A stretch of 64,000 nucleotides of DNA from Bacteroidia bacterium (GCA_030427255.1 JAUHWY010000006.1:83848-147847), one strand, 5' to 3'; counted from the first letter of the stretch, positions 15,287 through 24,733 are shown. The notes: generated from the sequence alone by a model not told the origin. Translations and numbers: made by a program.

Positions 15287-16246
15287 ATGAACGTTATTGA
15301 AAGAATTGAGTCTTCCGACGCCCCTCTATTCTCTTTTGAGGTCATCCCACCCCTCAAAGGAAAAGGCATTGGCAGTTTGTTCGACGCCATAGATCCGCTC
15401 ATGCCTTTGGGCCCCTCGTTTATAAACGTTACCTACCACCGAGAGGAGTTCGTGTATAAAAAGCGTGAGAAAGGCTACCTCGAAAAAGTGTCCATCCGGA
15501 AACGCCCGGGAACGGTGAGCATTTGTGCTGCCATTCAAAACAAGTATAATGTAGACACGGTTCCACACCTCATTTGCGGAGGCTTTTCGAAAGAAGAAAC
15601 AGAAAATGCCCTCATTGACCTCAACTTTTTGGATATTCATAATGTTCTTGCGCTGCGTGGAGATCCCATAAAAACCGAGCCGCATTTTACCGCTACCGAA
15701 GGTGGACACAGTTTTGCGGTAGATTTGGTGCATCAAATTCGCGAGCTCAACCAGGGCAAGTATTTGGATGAAGATCTCAAAGGAGCCCATGCCACTAACT
15801 TTTGTATAGGGGTAGCCGGATATCCCGAAAAGCACTTTGAATCTCCAAACATGGATTTGGATATTAAATATTTAAAAGAAAAAGTAGATGCGGGTGCGAG
15901 CTATATCATAACTCAGTTATTTTTTGACAACAGCAAGTTTTTTGCGTTTAGGAAAAAATGTGAGGATGCCGGAATTCAGGTGCCCATCATACCAGGAATT
16001 AAACCCATAGCGCGCAAGGCTCACTTGACGTTTATGCCAAAGTTTTTCCATGTAGACTTACCCGAGGCCCTTACTCACGATCTAATGAAATGTAGCAACG
16101 ACAAGGAAATAGCCGAAGTAGGGGTAGCATGGGGCAAAAAGCAATGTGCTGAGCTTTTAAAAGAGGGTGTACCCGGTTTACACTTCTTTACGATGGGCAA
16201 ATCGGAAGCTGTTAGAGAAATTGCAGGTTCTGTATTTAAGGCTTAA
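15287..16246 (+). CDS. metF: Methylenetetrahydrofolate reductase
   Basis: MetF reduces 5,10-methylene-THF to 5-methyl-THF for methionine synthesis, using FAD. The 319-residue TIM barrel has FSFEVIPPLKGKG (catalytic Glu region), NVTYHR, the LALRGDPI FAD loop, FCIGVAGYPEKH and IITQLFFDN. The ORF track begins at 15167, but the first 40 residues are translated repeat DNA (glycine/tryptophan-rich), so ATG 15287 is used. Its end overlaps a convergent lipoprotein gene by 11 bases. No methionine synthase gene is adjacent and no SAM riboswitch is seen. Confidence 0.95.
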   Translation: MNVIERIESSDAPLFSFEVIPPLKGKGIGSLFDAIDPLMPLGPSFINVTYHREEFVYKKREKGYLEKVSIRKRPGTVSICAAIQNKYNVDTVPHLICGGFSKEETENALIDLNFLDIHNVLALRGDPIKTEPHFTATEGGHSFAVDLVHQIRELNQGKYLDEDLKGAHATNFCIGVAGYPEKHFESPNMDLDIKYLKEKVDAGASYIITQLFFDNSKFFAFRKKCEDAGIQVPIIPGIKPIARKAHLTFMPKFFHVDLPEALTHDLMKCSNDKEIAEVGVAWGKKQCAELLKEGVPGLHFFTMGKSEAVREIAGSVFKA

Positions 16247-16754
16247 AGAGCAGGGGCTTAGGCCAAGCTTCCAATTGAATAACAAAGGCACCTCCCCTAC
16301 CTAGGGTTGATATTTCAAAACTGTAGGTTTCCTGTAATAGTCCCCTACACGGGTCTTCTTGCAAAAAAAGTAAACGTAATGGTCTTTGGGGAGGCAAGGA
16401 TTTGCTTTGAACGCCGTTGGTCACCAACAGGGCTTGCTGCTCTACACAGCCTCCACTGCGTTGGATTTTTACCACCAAGCACTTGCCGTCAAGCCAAGCT
16501 GAATCTAGGCTAAACTCTGCACTTGTTTTATTCCAAAGAGCCGTATCCTGTACCCAAGCCAATCCGCAGCTAGGTTTAGTTCTTCCGGAAGGTGGGGGCA
16601 TAGGACCTTGCAATTCGGGTTCGGGTCTTGGGGAAGAGGCTCCACTTCCTTGGTTTACCGAGGATTTGCATGCTGTTTGAAAAAAAAGAATTACAAGGCA
16701 AAAAAGGCCGGATCTAAGTCCAACCACTCTAAGGCTGATTTGTGGTAAATCCAT
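16236..16754 (-). CDS. Putative lipoprotein of unknown function
   Basis: 172 residues with a hydrophobic N-terminal segment and a lipobox-like FQTAC (Cys about residue 29), followed by a Pro/Ser-rich linker and a small beta-rich domain containing four cysteines. No family is recognised. Its first 64 bases overlap the end of the ACMSD gene on the same strand, so an internal start (for example the GTG codons at residues 10-11) is possible, but the signal peptide needs most of the N-terminus. It also overlaps metF at its end. Confidence 0.6.
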   Translation of the reverse strand: MDLPQISLRVVGLRSGLFCLVILFFQTACKSSVNQGSGASSPRPEPELQGPMPPPSGRTKPSCGLAWVQDTALWNKTSAEFSLDSAWLDGKCLVVKIQRSGGCVEQQALLVTNGVQSKSLPPQRPLRLLFLQEDPCRGLLQETYSFEISTLGRGGAFVIQLEAWPKPLLFKP

Positions 16755-17704
16755 GCTTTATCTTCTTCATTTAAGCCCATGGTTTCTAAATAAGCTCCAA
16801 TTTCCAAATCCCCTAGAGGAAAAGGATAATCAGATCCCATGGCCATTTTTTGAGGTCCTACTTTAGACAAAATATAACGGGTTAGTTCAGCATCATGTGT
16901 AATGGAGTCTACCCAAAACTTTCCAAGGTATTCTCTAGGATTAATGGGATTGTCAATGGCTACCAAGTCAGGCCGGCAATTGAACCCATGCTCGAGCCGA
17001 CCAATGGTTGGAATAAAAGAGCCGCCTGCATGGGCAAAACAAACCCGTAGCTTAGGCAAACGTTGCAAAGTTCCGGAAAAAATCATGCTAGCAATAGCCC
17101 TTGCTGTTTCGGCAGGCATGCCTACCAGCCAAGGCAGCCAATACTTACCCATAAACTCCTTTCCCATCATATTCCAGGGATGCACCATTACGGCTATTCC
17201 TAGGTCAGCGCAGGCCTCAAAAATGGGGAACAGGCTTTCTTCTCCTAAGTTTTTGTCGTTGATGTTAGAGCCGATTTGAATGCCCGGCAACTTTAGGTCC
17301 TCCTTAATTCTTCTCAGCTCCTGTATGGCCAAATCTGTGTCTTGAAGCGGGAGGGTTCCCAAAGAAATATAGTGTTTGGGGTAGGAATGCTGGAGCTCAG
17401 CAATATGATCGTTAAGGAACTTGGCTACTTCCAGTCCATCTTTGGGTTTGGCCCAATAGGAAAACATGACAGGAATGGTGCAAACCACTTGCACTTGTGT
17501 TCCAAGGGCTGCATATTCTTGAATCCTTAATTCGGGATCCCAGCAATTGGATTTAATTTCCCGGAAAAACTTTTCGCCTTGCATCATGCGGGCAGCGCCT
17601 GGTTTGTGGTGATGCAGGCGAATAAACCCTTCGTAGCCGAATTTTTTAGAAAAATCCGGGATCTCGGAAGGAAGGATATGGGAATGCATGTCCACTTTGA
17701 GCAT
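16691..17704 (-). CDS. 2-amino-3-carboxymuconate-6-semialdehyde decarboxylase (ACMSD)
   Basis: ACMSD removes CO2 from ACMS in the tryptophan-kynurenine catabolic route, diverting flux away from quinolinate/NAD. The whole protein closely follows the animal and Pseudomonas enzyme: DMHSHILP (metal site HxH), NCWDPE, PVMFSYWAKP, GTLPLQD, MVHPWNM, YWLPWLVGMPAET, RVCFAHAGGSF and MGSDYPFPLGD. Length of 337 matches. No other kynurenine-pathway gene is in the window. A TACCTTTA box ends 5 bases before the ATG. Confidence 0.92.
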   Translation of the reverse strand: MLKVDMHSHILPSEIPDFSKKFGYEGFIRLHHHKPGAARMMQGEKFFREIKSNCWDPELRIQEYAALGTQVQVVCTIPVMFSYWAKPKDGLEVAKFLNDHIAELQHSYPKHYISLGTLPLQDTDLAIQELRRIKEDLKLPGIQIGSNINDKNLGEESLFPIFEACADLGIAVMVHPWNMMGKEFMGKYWLPWLVGMPAETARAIASMIFSGTLQRLPKLRVCFAHAGGSFIPTIGRLEHGFNCRPDLVAIDNPINPREYLGKFWVDSITHDAELTRYILSKVGPQKMAMGSDYPFPLGDLEIGAYLETMGLNEEDKAWIYHKSALEWLDLDPAFFAL

Positions 17705-17709
17705 GGCAT

Positions 17710-17717
17710 TAAAGGTA
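17710..17717 (-). promoter_or_regulatory. -7 box 5 bases before the ACMSD gene
   Basis: TACCTTTA on the minus strand (7/8 to TAnnTTTG), 5 bases from the ATG at 17704. Confidence 0.4.
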
Positions 17718-17881
17718 CAGATTATTCCAATGAGCGGTAAAAAGAGCTTTGGCCGATTTCGTAAACAAACGTGTCTGTTTCAAATCAAAAAACAGGCAAA
17801 ACACACGCAAAATGCACAAAACATCTAATTTGTTGTTGCATTGCAGAAGCCACAGAAAGTTGGCTCCAAAAATGAATTCCT

Positions 17882-17889
17882 TAATATTG
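17882..17889 (+). promoter_or_regulatory. -7 box 4 bases before fni
   Basis: TAATATTG (7/8) with a TTG 19 bases further upstream; it ends 4 bases before the ATG at 17894. Confidence 0.5.
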
Positions 17890-17893
17890 CATT

Positions 17894-18907
17894 ATGTCGA
17901 ATCAGGAGTCCCTAGAGACACGTAAAAAAGACCATATAGACTTGGCATTCAGCTCTAGGACCCATGAGGCTGACCCTAGGTTTTATTATGAGCCACTCTT
18001 TAGTGGCCATCCAAGCCAAACCGACTGGCCTTTGGTCTTTCTTAATAAGCAGCTTAGGGCACCACTTTGGGTAAGTTCCATGACCGGCGGCACCGCTGAA
18101 GCGGCCAACATAAACAAAAATTTAGCTAAAGCTTGTGCCGAATTTGGCATGGGCATGGGTTTAGGCAGCTGTAGGCCCTTGTTGGATTCCAGCCAGGCTT
18201 TCGAAGACTTTAATTTACGTCCCATTTTGGGTCAAGAACTTCCCTTTTATGCCAACTTAGGCATTGCTCAACTGGAAGAGCTCATAGACAGAGGGGCCTT
18301 TGCTACCATTCGGGAGCTTATCCAATCGCTTCAGGCCGACGGTTTAATCATTCATGTGAACCCCTTGCAAGAATGGATGCAAGCGGGTGGAGATGTGTTT
18401 ACACGATCACCATTGGAAACCATTAAGCAGGTTTTGCATGCAGCTGACTTTCCGATAATTGTAAAGGAAGTAGGGCAAGGCATTGGTCCTGCTGGGGTCG
18501 AAGCTTTGTTGCAACTTCCATTGGCGGCGCTAGATTTTGGGGCATTTGGAGGCACCAACTTTGCGCTGCTGGAATACCTCCGTCAACAAGGCAAAGAAAA
18601 AAATCTACATGAGTCGTTTACAAAGGTTGGTCACAGTGCCATAGAAATGTTGGGTTTTGCAAATGAGATTTACCACCGAAACAAGGGTCAGCTTGCTTGT
18701 CATCAGCTGATTATCAGCGGAGGTATTAGCGATTATTTGTCGGGATATTGGCTTCTTTCGCAATCTCCGATGCCGGCCGTTTATGGGATGGCCTCCGGCT
18801 TTTTAGCCCATGCCCGTGGAGAGTATACCGAGTTGCAAAAATTTGTCAAAGCGCAATTGGAAGGACTGGCCATGGCAAGGGCTGTACTGCGTCCAAGAGC
18901 GTTGTAA
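17894..18907 (+). CDS. fni: Type 2 isopentenyl-diphosphate delta-isomerase
   Basis: The FMN- and NADPH-dependent enzyme interconverts IPP and DMAPP. Motifs: TRKKDHI near the N-terminus, SSMTGGT (about 61-67), GMGLGSCR, and NPLQEWMQAGGD, which carries the catalytic Gln-Glu pair, then IVKEVGQGIGP and FGGTNF. The 337-residue length fits. It begins the isoprenoid block fni-mvaA-GHMP kinase, all on the plus strand. It is not related to the Nudix-type idi. Confidence 0.95.
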   Translation: MSNQESLETRKKDHIDLAFSSRTHEADPRFYYEPLFSGHPSQTDWPLVFLNKQLRAPLWVSSMTGGTAEAANINKNLAKACAEFGMGMGLGSCRPLLDSSQAFEDFNLRPILGQELPFYANLGIAQLEELIDRGAFATIRELIQSLQADGLIIHVNPLQEWMQAGGDVFTRSPLETIKQVLHAADFPIIVKEVGQGIGPAGVEALLQLPLAALDFGAFGGTNFALLEYLRQQGKEKNLHESFTKVGHSAIEMLGFANEIYHRNKGQLACHQLIISGGISDYLSGYWLLSQSPMPAVYGMASGFLAHARGEYTELQKFVKAQLEGLAMARAVLRPRAL

Positions 18908-19020
18908 ACAGCCGACAGGGGAAAACTGAAATCGCTTTGCTTTCTTAAAATTTCTGAAGTTCATTTCTTTGTAAACTAACCGGCAGGTTGATACGTTTCA
19001 ATCCACATAGCCGAATGCTT

Positions 19021-20382
19021 ATGAATCCCAAATACACAGCACCCATTGAAGGGTTCTCTAAATTAACGAAAGCGGAAAAAATTGCCGTGGTTTCCTCCCT
19101 TTTTAACGACCCTAAAGTGGTACAAAAGGAATTGGAAGGTTTTTGGCACGACGATCCGGGACTTCAGCAGCGGTTCGATGAGTTTAGCGAAAATACCCTC
19201 TCGAATTTTTACTTTCCTTTTGGCGTGGTACCTAATTTTCAGCTGAATCAAAAGCTTTATATGGTGCCTATGGTTATTGAGGAAAGTTCAGTGGTTGCAG
19301 CGGCATCAAAAAGCGCAAAATTCTGGCAAGACAAAGGTGGGTTTCATGCGGAAATTGTAGGCACGGTTAAAGTAGGTCAAGTCCACTTTATTTGGAATGG
19401 TCCTGAAGAGGTTTTAAAGCAACACTTTGTAGAGCTTAAGGAGCTGCTAAAAGAGCAAACCGGGCACATTACCTCAAACATGGACAAGCGAGGTGGTGGA
19501 ATTCTAGATATTGAGCTGGTAGACATGCAAGTTTACGAGCCGGGCTATTTCCAGCTTAAAGCCAGTTTTGAGACCTGCGACTCCATGGGAGCCAATTTTA
19601 TCAACTCTTGTTTAGAAGAGTTTGCCCGTATTCTTCAAGACTGGTTCAAAGAGAGCGGTCACTTTTCTGAGGATCATGGAGAAGTGCACATTATTATGAG
19701 CATTTTAAGCAATTACACCCCGGAATGCCGCGTGCGTACTTGGGTCAGCTGCCCTATTGAACAGCTAGGTGTTCAAGAAGGCATGTCTTCCAAAGAGTTT
19801 GCTTGGAAATTTGAAAAGGCAGTAAAAGTAGCCGCTGCAGATGTTCATAGGGCAACCACGCACAATAAGGGCATTTTTAATGGCATTGATGCGGTAGTCT
19901 TGGCTACCGGTAATGATTTTAGGGCAGTAGAAGCTTGCGGTCATACTTGGGCGGCACGAAACGGTCGCTATACAAGCCTTACGAAGCTCAATTTGGAAAA
20001 CGACACCTTCCATTACGAACTTGAGATTCCTATGGCTTTGGGTGTTGTGGGAGGATTAACCGGCTTACACCCTTTGGTAAAGCGAGGCCTTGAAATGTTG
20101 GGACAGCCTTCTGCTTCCGAACTCATGTGCATTGCGGCCAGTCTTGGCCTTGCCAATAATTTTGGAGCCCTAAGGTCCCTCACTACCACCGGAATCCAAA
20201 AAGGGCACATGAAAATGCACTTGCTGAATATTCTCAACCATTTTGATGCTACTACTCTGGAAAAAGAGAAAGCCATGGAGTATTTTAAGCATCACAAAGT
20301 GTCTTTTACAGCGGTCCGGGCTTTTGTTCTTAGCCAACGAGAACAAGTATTGAGCCCTTCAGACTCCCAAAAAAGCAGTTAA
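19021..20382 (+). CDS. mvaA: Hydroxymethylglutaryl-CoA reductase (class II type)
   Basis: This enzyme commits HMG-CoA to mevalonate. Key parts: PMVIEESSVVAAASKSAKFW (catalytic Glu about residue 88), THNKGIFNGID (catalytic Lys), ATGNDFRAVEA (catalytic Asp), LEIPMALGVVGG and HMKMHLLN (catalytic His). The track start at 18988 is TTG; ATG codons at 19015 and 19021 are better, and the conserved sequence begins at MNPKY. The mevalonate kinase-like gene follows 11 bases after the stop. Other mevalonate-pathway enzymes, such as HMG-CoA synthase and the diphosphomevalonate decarboxylase, are not in the window. Confidence 0.93.
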   Translation: MNPKYTAPIEGFSKLTKAEKIAVVSSLFNDPKVVQKELEGFWHDDPGLQQRFDEFSENTLSNFYFPFGVVPNFQLNQKLYMVPMVIEESSVVAAASKSAKFWQDKGGFHAEIVGTVKVGQVHFIWNGPEEVLKQHFVELKELLKEQTGHITSNMDKRGGGILDIELVDMQVYEPGYFQLKASFETCDSMGANFINSCLEEFARILQDWFKESGHFSEDHGEVHIIMSILSNYTPECRVRTWVSCPIEQLGVQEGMSSKEFAWKFEKAVKVAAADVHRATTHNKGIFNGIDAVVLATGNDFRAVEACGHTWAARNGRYTSLTKLNLENDTFHYELEIPMALGVVGGLTGLHPLVKRGLEMLGQPSASELMCIAASLGLANNFGALRSLTTTGIQKGHMKMHLLNILNHFDATTLEKEKAMEYFKHHKVSFTAVRAFVLSQREQVLSPSDSQKSS

Positions 20383-20393
20383 GTTTTGTTCTC

Positions 20394-21314
20394 TTGAAAA
20401 CCCCACGAACAGAAAGCGCCTTTAGGGCAAACGGAAAATTTCTGCTCTCTGGGGAGTACGCGCTTCTCGATGGAGCCGCAGGCTTGGCCATTCCCTTGAG
20501 GTTTGGACAATCTATGCACCTTAGGCCTCATCAAGGTGAACATCTGATATGGACCAGCTTGGAGGCCGATGGAAGTCCATGGTTTCAAGCCACTTTTCAT
20601 CCGGGAACCGGACTTTTAATGGAAAGCACAGACCGTGAGGTGGGGCTCATGCTCGAAAAACTACTCCGGGCAGCTCCTGAAGATGCCAGAAGAAGCATCC
20701 TGAAAAGTCAACACCTTCGTATACAAGCAGACTTCAACCGTGATTGGGGGCTTGGTTCCAGCGCAACTTTGGTTTGGCTGGTGGCAAGCCTTCTTAAAAC
20801 CAGTCCATACCCTCTGCTTGATGCCTCATTTGGTGGCTCCGGTTACGATTTGGCCTGCGCGGCAGCTGCCGGCCCTATCGTTTATCAACGAGACCAAGGC
20901 AAGCCTTCCAGTACACCAGTGGCTCTACCCGTGGACATTCTAGACCACTTATTCTTTGTGTATAGCGGAAAAAAGCAAAATAGCCGAGAGGGCATTAAAT
21001 TATACCGGTCAAAAAAAGACTCCCACTCCTTTACGCAGGATATGCATCAACTAAGCATGGAGCTTACCAAGGCAAGAACGGTAGATGCATTTAGCGCATG
21101 TTTGCAAGCTATTGAAGAAAAAGTTAGTGGCCATTTAATGCTCAACAGCCTTAAGGACTTTTACCCCGACTATCCTGGAATTCTAAAACCCATGGGCGCA
21201 TGGGGAGGCGACTTTTTCCTTGCCTTTGGGCCTCCGGAAAAAACCCGTTCATATTTCGAGTCTAAAGGCTTTTTTCCTGTCTGGCAGGCCAAGGAAGTCA
21301 TGCTAAATTACTGA
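20394..21314 (+). CDS. GYDIA-family GHMP kinase (mevalonate-pathway-linked)
   Basis: The only supportable start is TTG 20394, since the next in-frame ATG is about 40 codons later and would remove the conserved GKFLLSGEYALLDG (about residues 14-27). The GHMP ATP motif is LGSSATLVW (about 120-128). The family-name motif reads SGYDLACAAA (Leu for Ile), around residue 150. These kinases sit beside HMG-CoA reductase in Bacteroidota and are thought to work on a mevalonate-pathway intermediate; the exact substrate is not established from sequence. It lies 11 bases after mvaA in one operon. Confidence 0.85.
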   Translation: MKTPRTESAFRANGKFLLSGEYALLDGAAGLAIPLRFGQSMHLRPHQGEHLIWTSLEADGSPWFQATFHPGTGLLMESTDREVGLMLEKLLRAAPEDARRSILKSQHLRIQADFNRDWGLGSSATLVWLVASLLKTSPYPLLDASFGGSGYDLACAAAAGPIVYQRDQGKPSSTPVALPVDILDHLFFVYSGKKQNSREGIKLYRSKKDSHSFTQDMHQLSMELTKARTVDAFSACLQAIEEKVSGHLMLNSLKDFYPDYPGILKPMGAWGGDFFLAFGPPEKTRSYFESKGFFPVWQAKEVMLNY

Positions 21315-21353
21315 TGGAACCTGCTTAACCCTTAAAAGGCACAAGGAAATAGC

Positions 21354-21361
21354 TAACTTTA
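21354..21361 (+). promoter_or_regulatory. -7 box 4 bases before the DUF695-like gene
   Basis: TAACTTTA (7/8) ends 4 bases before the ATG at 21366. Confidence 0.4.
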
Positions 21362-21365
21362 CTCC

Positions 21366-21833
21366 ATGTCCTTTCCCGAACAATTCCGATGGATTCGCTA
21401 CCACAGCGAAATTGACCACAAGCCGGCAATGATTTCTATGGACCATGCCTTGAAAGAAGAATTGGATGGTCAAAACTTCCGTTACCTTGGTTGGGTACAA
21501 TTAAAAGCCAAACCAAGCCCGGAAGGACTCATGGACATTTCGGAGACAAGGCGCCGAGTTATGGAACTACTTCCCCAAATTCAAGAAGTATTGGCTAATA
21601 TGCCTTGCCACTTAGCCGGACTCACCGTGCAAAAAGGAGAAGTAATGTTCCTCTTCTATTGCTCACAAAGGGTTCGAAAAACCAGCGTATTCCGGCCCTT
21701 TATAAAGCATCATGCCCAATGGAACATTCAAATTGGCCAAGTTTTAGATGAGGCGTGGGAAACTTACCACGAACTTTTGGAGCCTACTCGTGAGGACAGA
21801 AACCATTGGCGAAGTTTTATTTTTCCCGCCTAA
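21366..21833 (+). CDS. DUF695-like protein of unknown function
   Basis: A 155-residue soluble protein without signal peptide. The opening (YHSEIDHKPAMISMDHAL) and the central GLTVQKGEVMFLFYCS resemble DUF695-type proteins, which often carry a partner domain; here it stands alone. I make this assignment with reserve. Its stop overlaps the stop of the convergent protease gene by three bases. Confidence 0.6.
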   Translation: MSFPEQFRWIRYHSEIDHKPAMISMDHALKEELDGQNFRYLGWVQLKAKPSPEGLMDISETRRRVMELLPQIQEVLANMPCHLAGLTVQKGEVMFLFYCSQRVRKTSVFRPFIKHHAQWNIQIGQVLDEAWETYHELLEPTREDRNHWRSFIFPA

Positions 21834-24733
21834 GGGAGCTTTAGCCAAGGCATAGCTAAGCCCAAAGCCGGCACCTTAAGCACATAGTAACCCGCCGGAA
21901 TACTTTGCACATCCAAAGCCAGGCCACTTTTTACCTGACCCGATTGAAGCACCCTGCCTCTCAAATCCAAAATCTGATAGGCATGGACTTCTTTGCCCTC
22001 GTAAGATAAAAGCAGCTGTCCATGGCTTGGGTTTGGATACAACCTAAACGTTTGCCCATTCTGACTAACTACTCCGGTTTGGAAAGAAAAACCTTCGCTT
22101 TGGCCTGAACATCCATTCCCGTCGTTTACTTGTACCGAATAGCTGCCCGGCTGACCGGGAATGTAACTTTGTCCATTGGCACCGGGTATAGGGTTCCCAT
22201 TCAAAAACCATTGATAGGAGGCGAAAAGATCTGTACTTAAAATGCCGCCTTGCTCATAAATAGGAGGCTGTGGACCCGAAGTAACGGTAATGGAACCGGA
22301 GAATTGGTCGCTGCCATGGCTATTGGTGGCCAATAAGACCACCGGATAAGCCCCCACTTGATTGTATACCACCGTTGGGTTTTGTTGGGTACTTGTTCCC
22401 GGAGTTCCGCCTGAAAAAGTCCAGCTCCAGGAAGTAGGTGTAAACATGGATTGGTCGGTGAATTGTACCGTTTGCCCAACACAAACCGTTTCTAAACTTT
22501 GGTCAAAATCGGCTATTGGGGCAATGGCCGGAGGACCGCTGCAAATGCCGGTGAGCCTTATATTATCTAACCATACATTGTTTCCTCCATTGTTTTGCAC
22601 CACAAAAGCAAGGTGGAGGTTGGGGTACCCATCAAAGGCAGAAAGATCCAAATTAAAACAGCTGGTGTTGGTAGGCGCATTAAAGCACCAGTCCCCGGCT
22701 CCTGTTGGTTCAAAACTGCTGTTGAGCAAAAAGCCTGTGGCAAAGGTACCTGAGCCGTCTTCGGCTACCCGCAACAGGTTATGCGGAAAAGTTTGTCCTC
22801 CATCGGTGCTTAATAATACAAACAGAGAATCTCTGAAATTTGCACTACGTCGTCTGTGTGCGTGCTCAAAGCTCAAACTTAAGGCAGTGTGTTGACTTGC
22901 ATCAATAGCCGGACTAATAAGCAGGTCTTCAGCCCCACTGAGTTGGTTATTGTTCCAAACATCAACATAAGCTGCTGCATTTCCCGGAGCAGTTCCGTTT
23001 GCCACACCCAACTCCCAGGTATTGTTGTTGTCCGGGTTTTGAACTTGCCAGCCTGACTGGGCAAAGCTTCCTGACTCAAAGGTTTCCTCAAAAATCACGG
23101 CAGTTCCCGTATTGGTAACTTGCACCGCTCCTTGTTGTAGCAGGGTATCACAGCCAAAGCCATTGCAGGCCACCAACTGCACGTCATAACTTCCCAAAGC
23201 ATTGTAAACTACACTTGGATTTGGGCTGGAGGATTGCGCAGGGTTGCCTCCCGGAAACAGCCAAATCAAACTATCTACCGTACCCACGCTAGTACTATTA
23301 AAGCTGAAGGTAGCACCGGGACAACCGGTTTGGCCTCCGCCGCCAAAATTTGCTTGAGGGGGCTGGTTAGGGTTGCAGAGGTACGTTTGAACATTCAAAA
23401 TACCTTTGTAGAGATTCAAACGCCCTTCACTAGAGGTAGTCCCTGCCATAGAAGCAATGGAGTCAACGCCTGTTAGCAACCACTGGCGCATGGTTAAGGC
23501 CAATGCTGCAGGGTTGGCTTTGTAGTCGTTCATGAATTGAGGACATGCCGCCGAGTAATACAAGGCAATAGCTCCTGCCACATGAGGAGTGGCCATGCTG
23601 GTGCCGGTTAAGTCATTGTAATTATTGGTCGGAACTGTATTGTAAATGCTGGTTCCGGGCGCTCCAATGTCCATATTTATTGCGCCATAGCCTGCCCCAT
23701 TGTTTCTTTGATCGGTGCGCGTGGTGTTGGTTACCGCTACCATATAACTAGAGGGGCAAGTAGTAGGCACATCGCCGACTTGGTCAATATCCACACCTTG
23801 ATTAGGCCCTGCACCGGCATTAAGAATGCCGAGAGTACCTAAAGTGTCGTAAAAGGCGCACCAAATAGGATAATTGGCTGCATTACCGAAATCTACTCCA
23901 AATGAGGCATTGGTAGAGACCACAAAAGCTCCTTGTTGTCCATTGGTGTTGTTGTACTGTTCCCGCAAAGTGGCAGCATAAGCATAGGCACCTACCACCG
24001 TTGATTCATTCCCGCTGGAACCTTGTATGGGCAAAATTTTTACTCGCCAATTCACCCCGGAAACACCAATCCCGTTATCGCCTCTGGCTCCAATGATACC
24101 GGCCACATGGGTGCCGTGCGTTCCGCTACCTATATTTCCATTATTGTTGTAGGCGTTCCAGCCGTTTACATCGTCCACATAACCATTATTGTCGTCGTCA
24201 ATATTGTTGTTGGGTATTTCGGCCCAATTTCTATACATATTAGGTGCTAAGTCCGGATGGTTGATTTGAAAACTACCATCTACAACGGCTACCACCAAGG
24301 TATCGCCGGTAGTGGTTAAGCCTCCTGTAGTAATGTTCCAAGCCAACTCGGCATCTACATCTGCTCCGGGAGTTCCACCTCCTTGACCCGTATTGTTCAG
24401 GCTCCATTGATCCGACACATAACTTGGATCGTTAGGCGCAGCTCTATGTTCTAAGGTATGGTTGTACTGAGCCAAAGCCACACCGGGCATGGATTGAACT
24501 TGCCGCAACGCTTGTTCTGCCGGGGTACTCAATGGAAATTTAAGGACATGGATGTTGTATCGATCACTAACCGTAGACTCAAGTGACCAATCTCCTTGTT
24601 CATTCAGTAGGTTTTGGATAGCGGCACCTTTATGCAGCATGACCAATAACTCCCCCGGTCTAATATTTTGTTCGGTTTGTGCCTGTAGAGAAAAGACTGT
24701 AAAAACTGAAAGAAGAAGAAATAAAGAGCGCAT
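21830..24733 (-). CDS. Secreted subtilisin-like (S8) protease with PKD domains and T9SS sorting domain
   Basis: The start is set at ATG 24733, giving the signal peptide RSLFLLLSVFTVFSLQAQ. The S8 catalytic triad is complete: VVDGSFQINHPDL (Asp), HGTHVAGIIG (His) and GTSMATPHVAGA (Ser), in residues about 140-410. Two PKD domains (FSFNSTSVG...YDVQLVACN and VQFTDQSM...YPVVLLATN) flank a choice-of-anchor J/MAM-like domain (FEETFESGSFAQSGW). The last about 75 residues (FRLYPNPSHGQ...AGYYVLKVP) are the type A sorting signal. The enzyme is most likely released or held at the surface by the type IX system and digests external protein. A TATTTTTA box lies about 30 bases upstream. Confidence 0.93.
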   Translation of the reverse strand: MRSLFLLLSVFTVFSLQAQTEQNIRPGELLVMLHKGAAIQNLLNEQGDWSLESTVSDRYNIHVLKFPLSTPAEQALRQVQSMPGVALAQYNHTLEHRAAPNDPSYVSDQWSLNNTGQGGGTPGADVDAELAWNITTGGLTTTGDTLVVAVVDGSFQINHPDLAPNMYRNWAEIPNNNIDDDNNGYVDDVNGWNAYNNNGNIGSGTHGTHVAGIIGARGDNGIGVSGVNWRVKILPIQGSSGNESTVVGAYAYAATLREQYNNTNGQQGAFVVSTNASFGVDFGNAANYPIWCAFYDTLGTLGILNAGAGPNQGVDIDQVGDVPTTCPSSYMVAVTNTTRTDQRNNGAGYGAINMDIGAPGTSIYNTVPTNNYNDLTGTSMATPHVAGAIALYYSAACPQFMNDYKANPAALALTMRQWLLTGVDSIASMAGTTSSEGRLNLYKGILNVQTYLCNPNQPPQANFGGGGQTGCPGATFSFNSTSVGTVDSLIWLFPGGNPAQSSSPNPSVVYNALGSYDVQLVACNGFGCDTLLQQGAVQVTNTGTAVIFEETFESGSFAQSGWQVQNPDNNNTWELGVANGTAPGNAAAYVDVWNNNQLSGAEDLLISPAIDASQHTALSLSFEHAHRRRSANFRDSLFVLLSTDGGQTFPHNLLRVAEDGSGTFATGFLLNSSFEPTGAGDWCFNAPTNTSCFNLDLSAFDGYPNLHLAFVVQNNGGNNVWLDNIRLTGICSGPPAIAPIADFDQSLETVCVGQTVQFTDQSMFTPTSWSWTFSGGTPGTSTQQNPTVVYNQVGAYPVVLLATNSHGSDQFSGSITVTSGPQPPIYEQGGILSTDLFASYQWFLNGNPIPGANGQSYIPGQPGSYSVQVNDGNGCSGQSEGFSFQTGVVSQNGQTFRLYPNPSHGQLLLSYEGKEVHAYQILDLRGRVLQSGQVKSGLALDVQSIPAGYYVLKVPALGLAMPWLKLP

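Noticed and set aside
14992-15300. 102-aa and 90-aa ORFs over repeat copy C
   Set aside because: Translated repeat sequence with Gly/Pro/Arg bias; the same DNA in other repeat copies is not open in the same frame.
18988-19020. TTG start for HMG-CoA reductase
   Set aside because: It adds 11 non-conserved residues; ATG codons at 19015/19021 match the family start.
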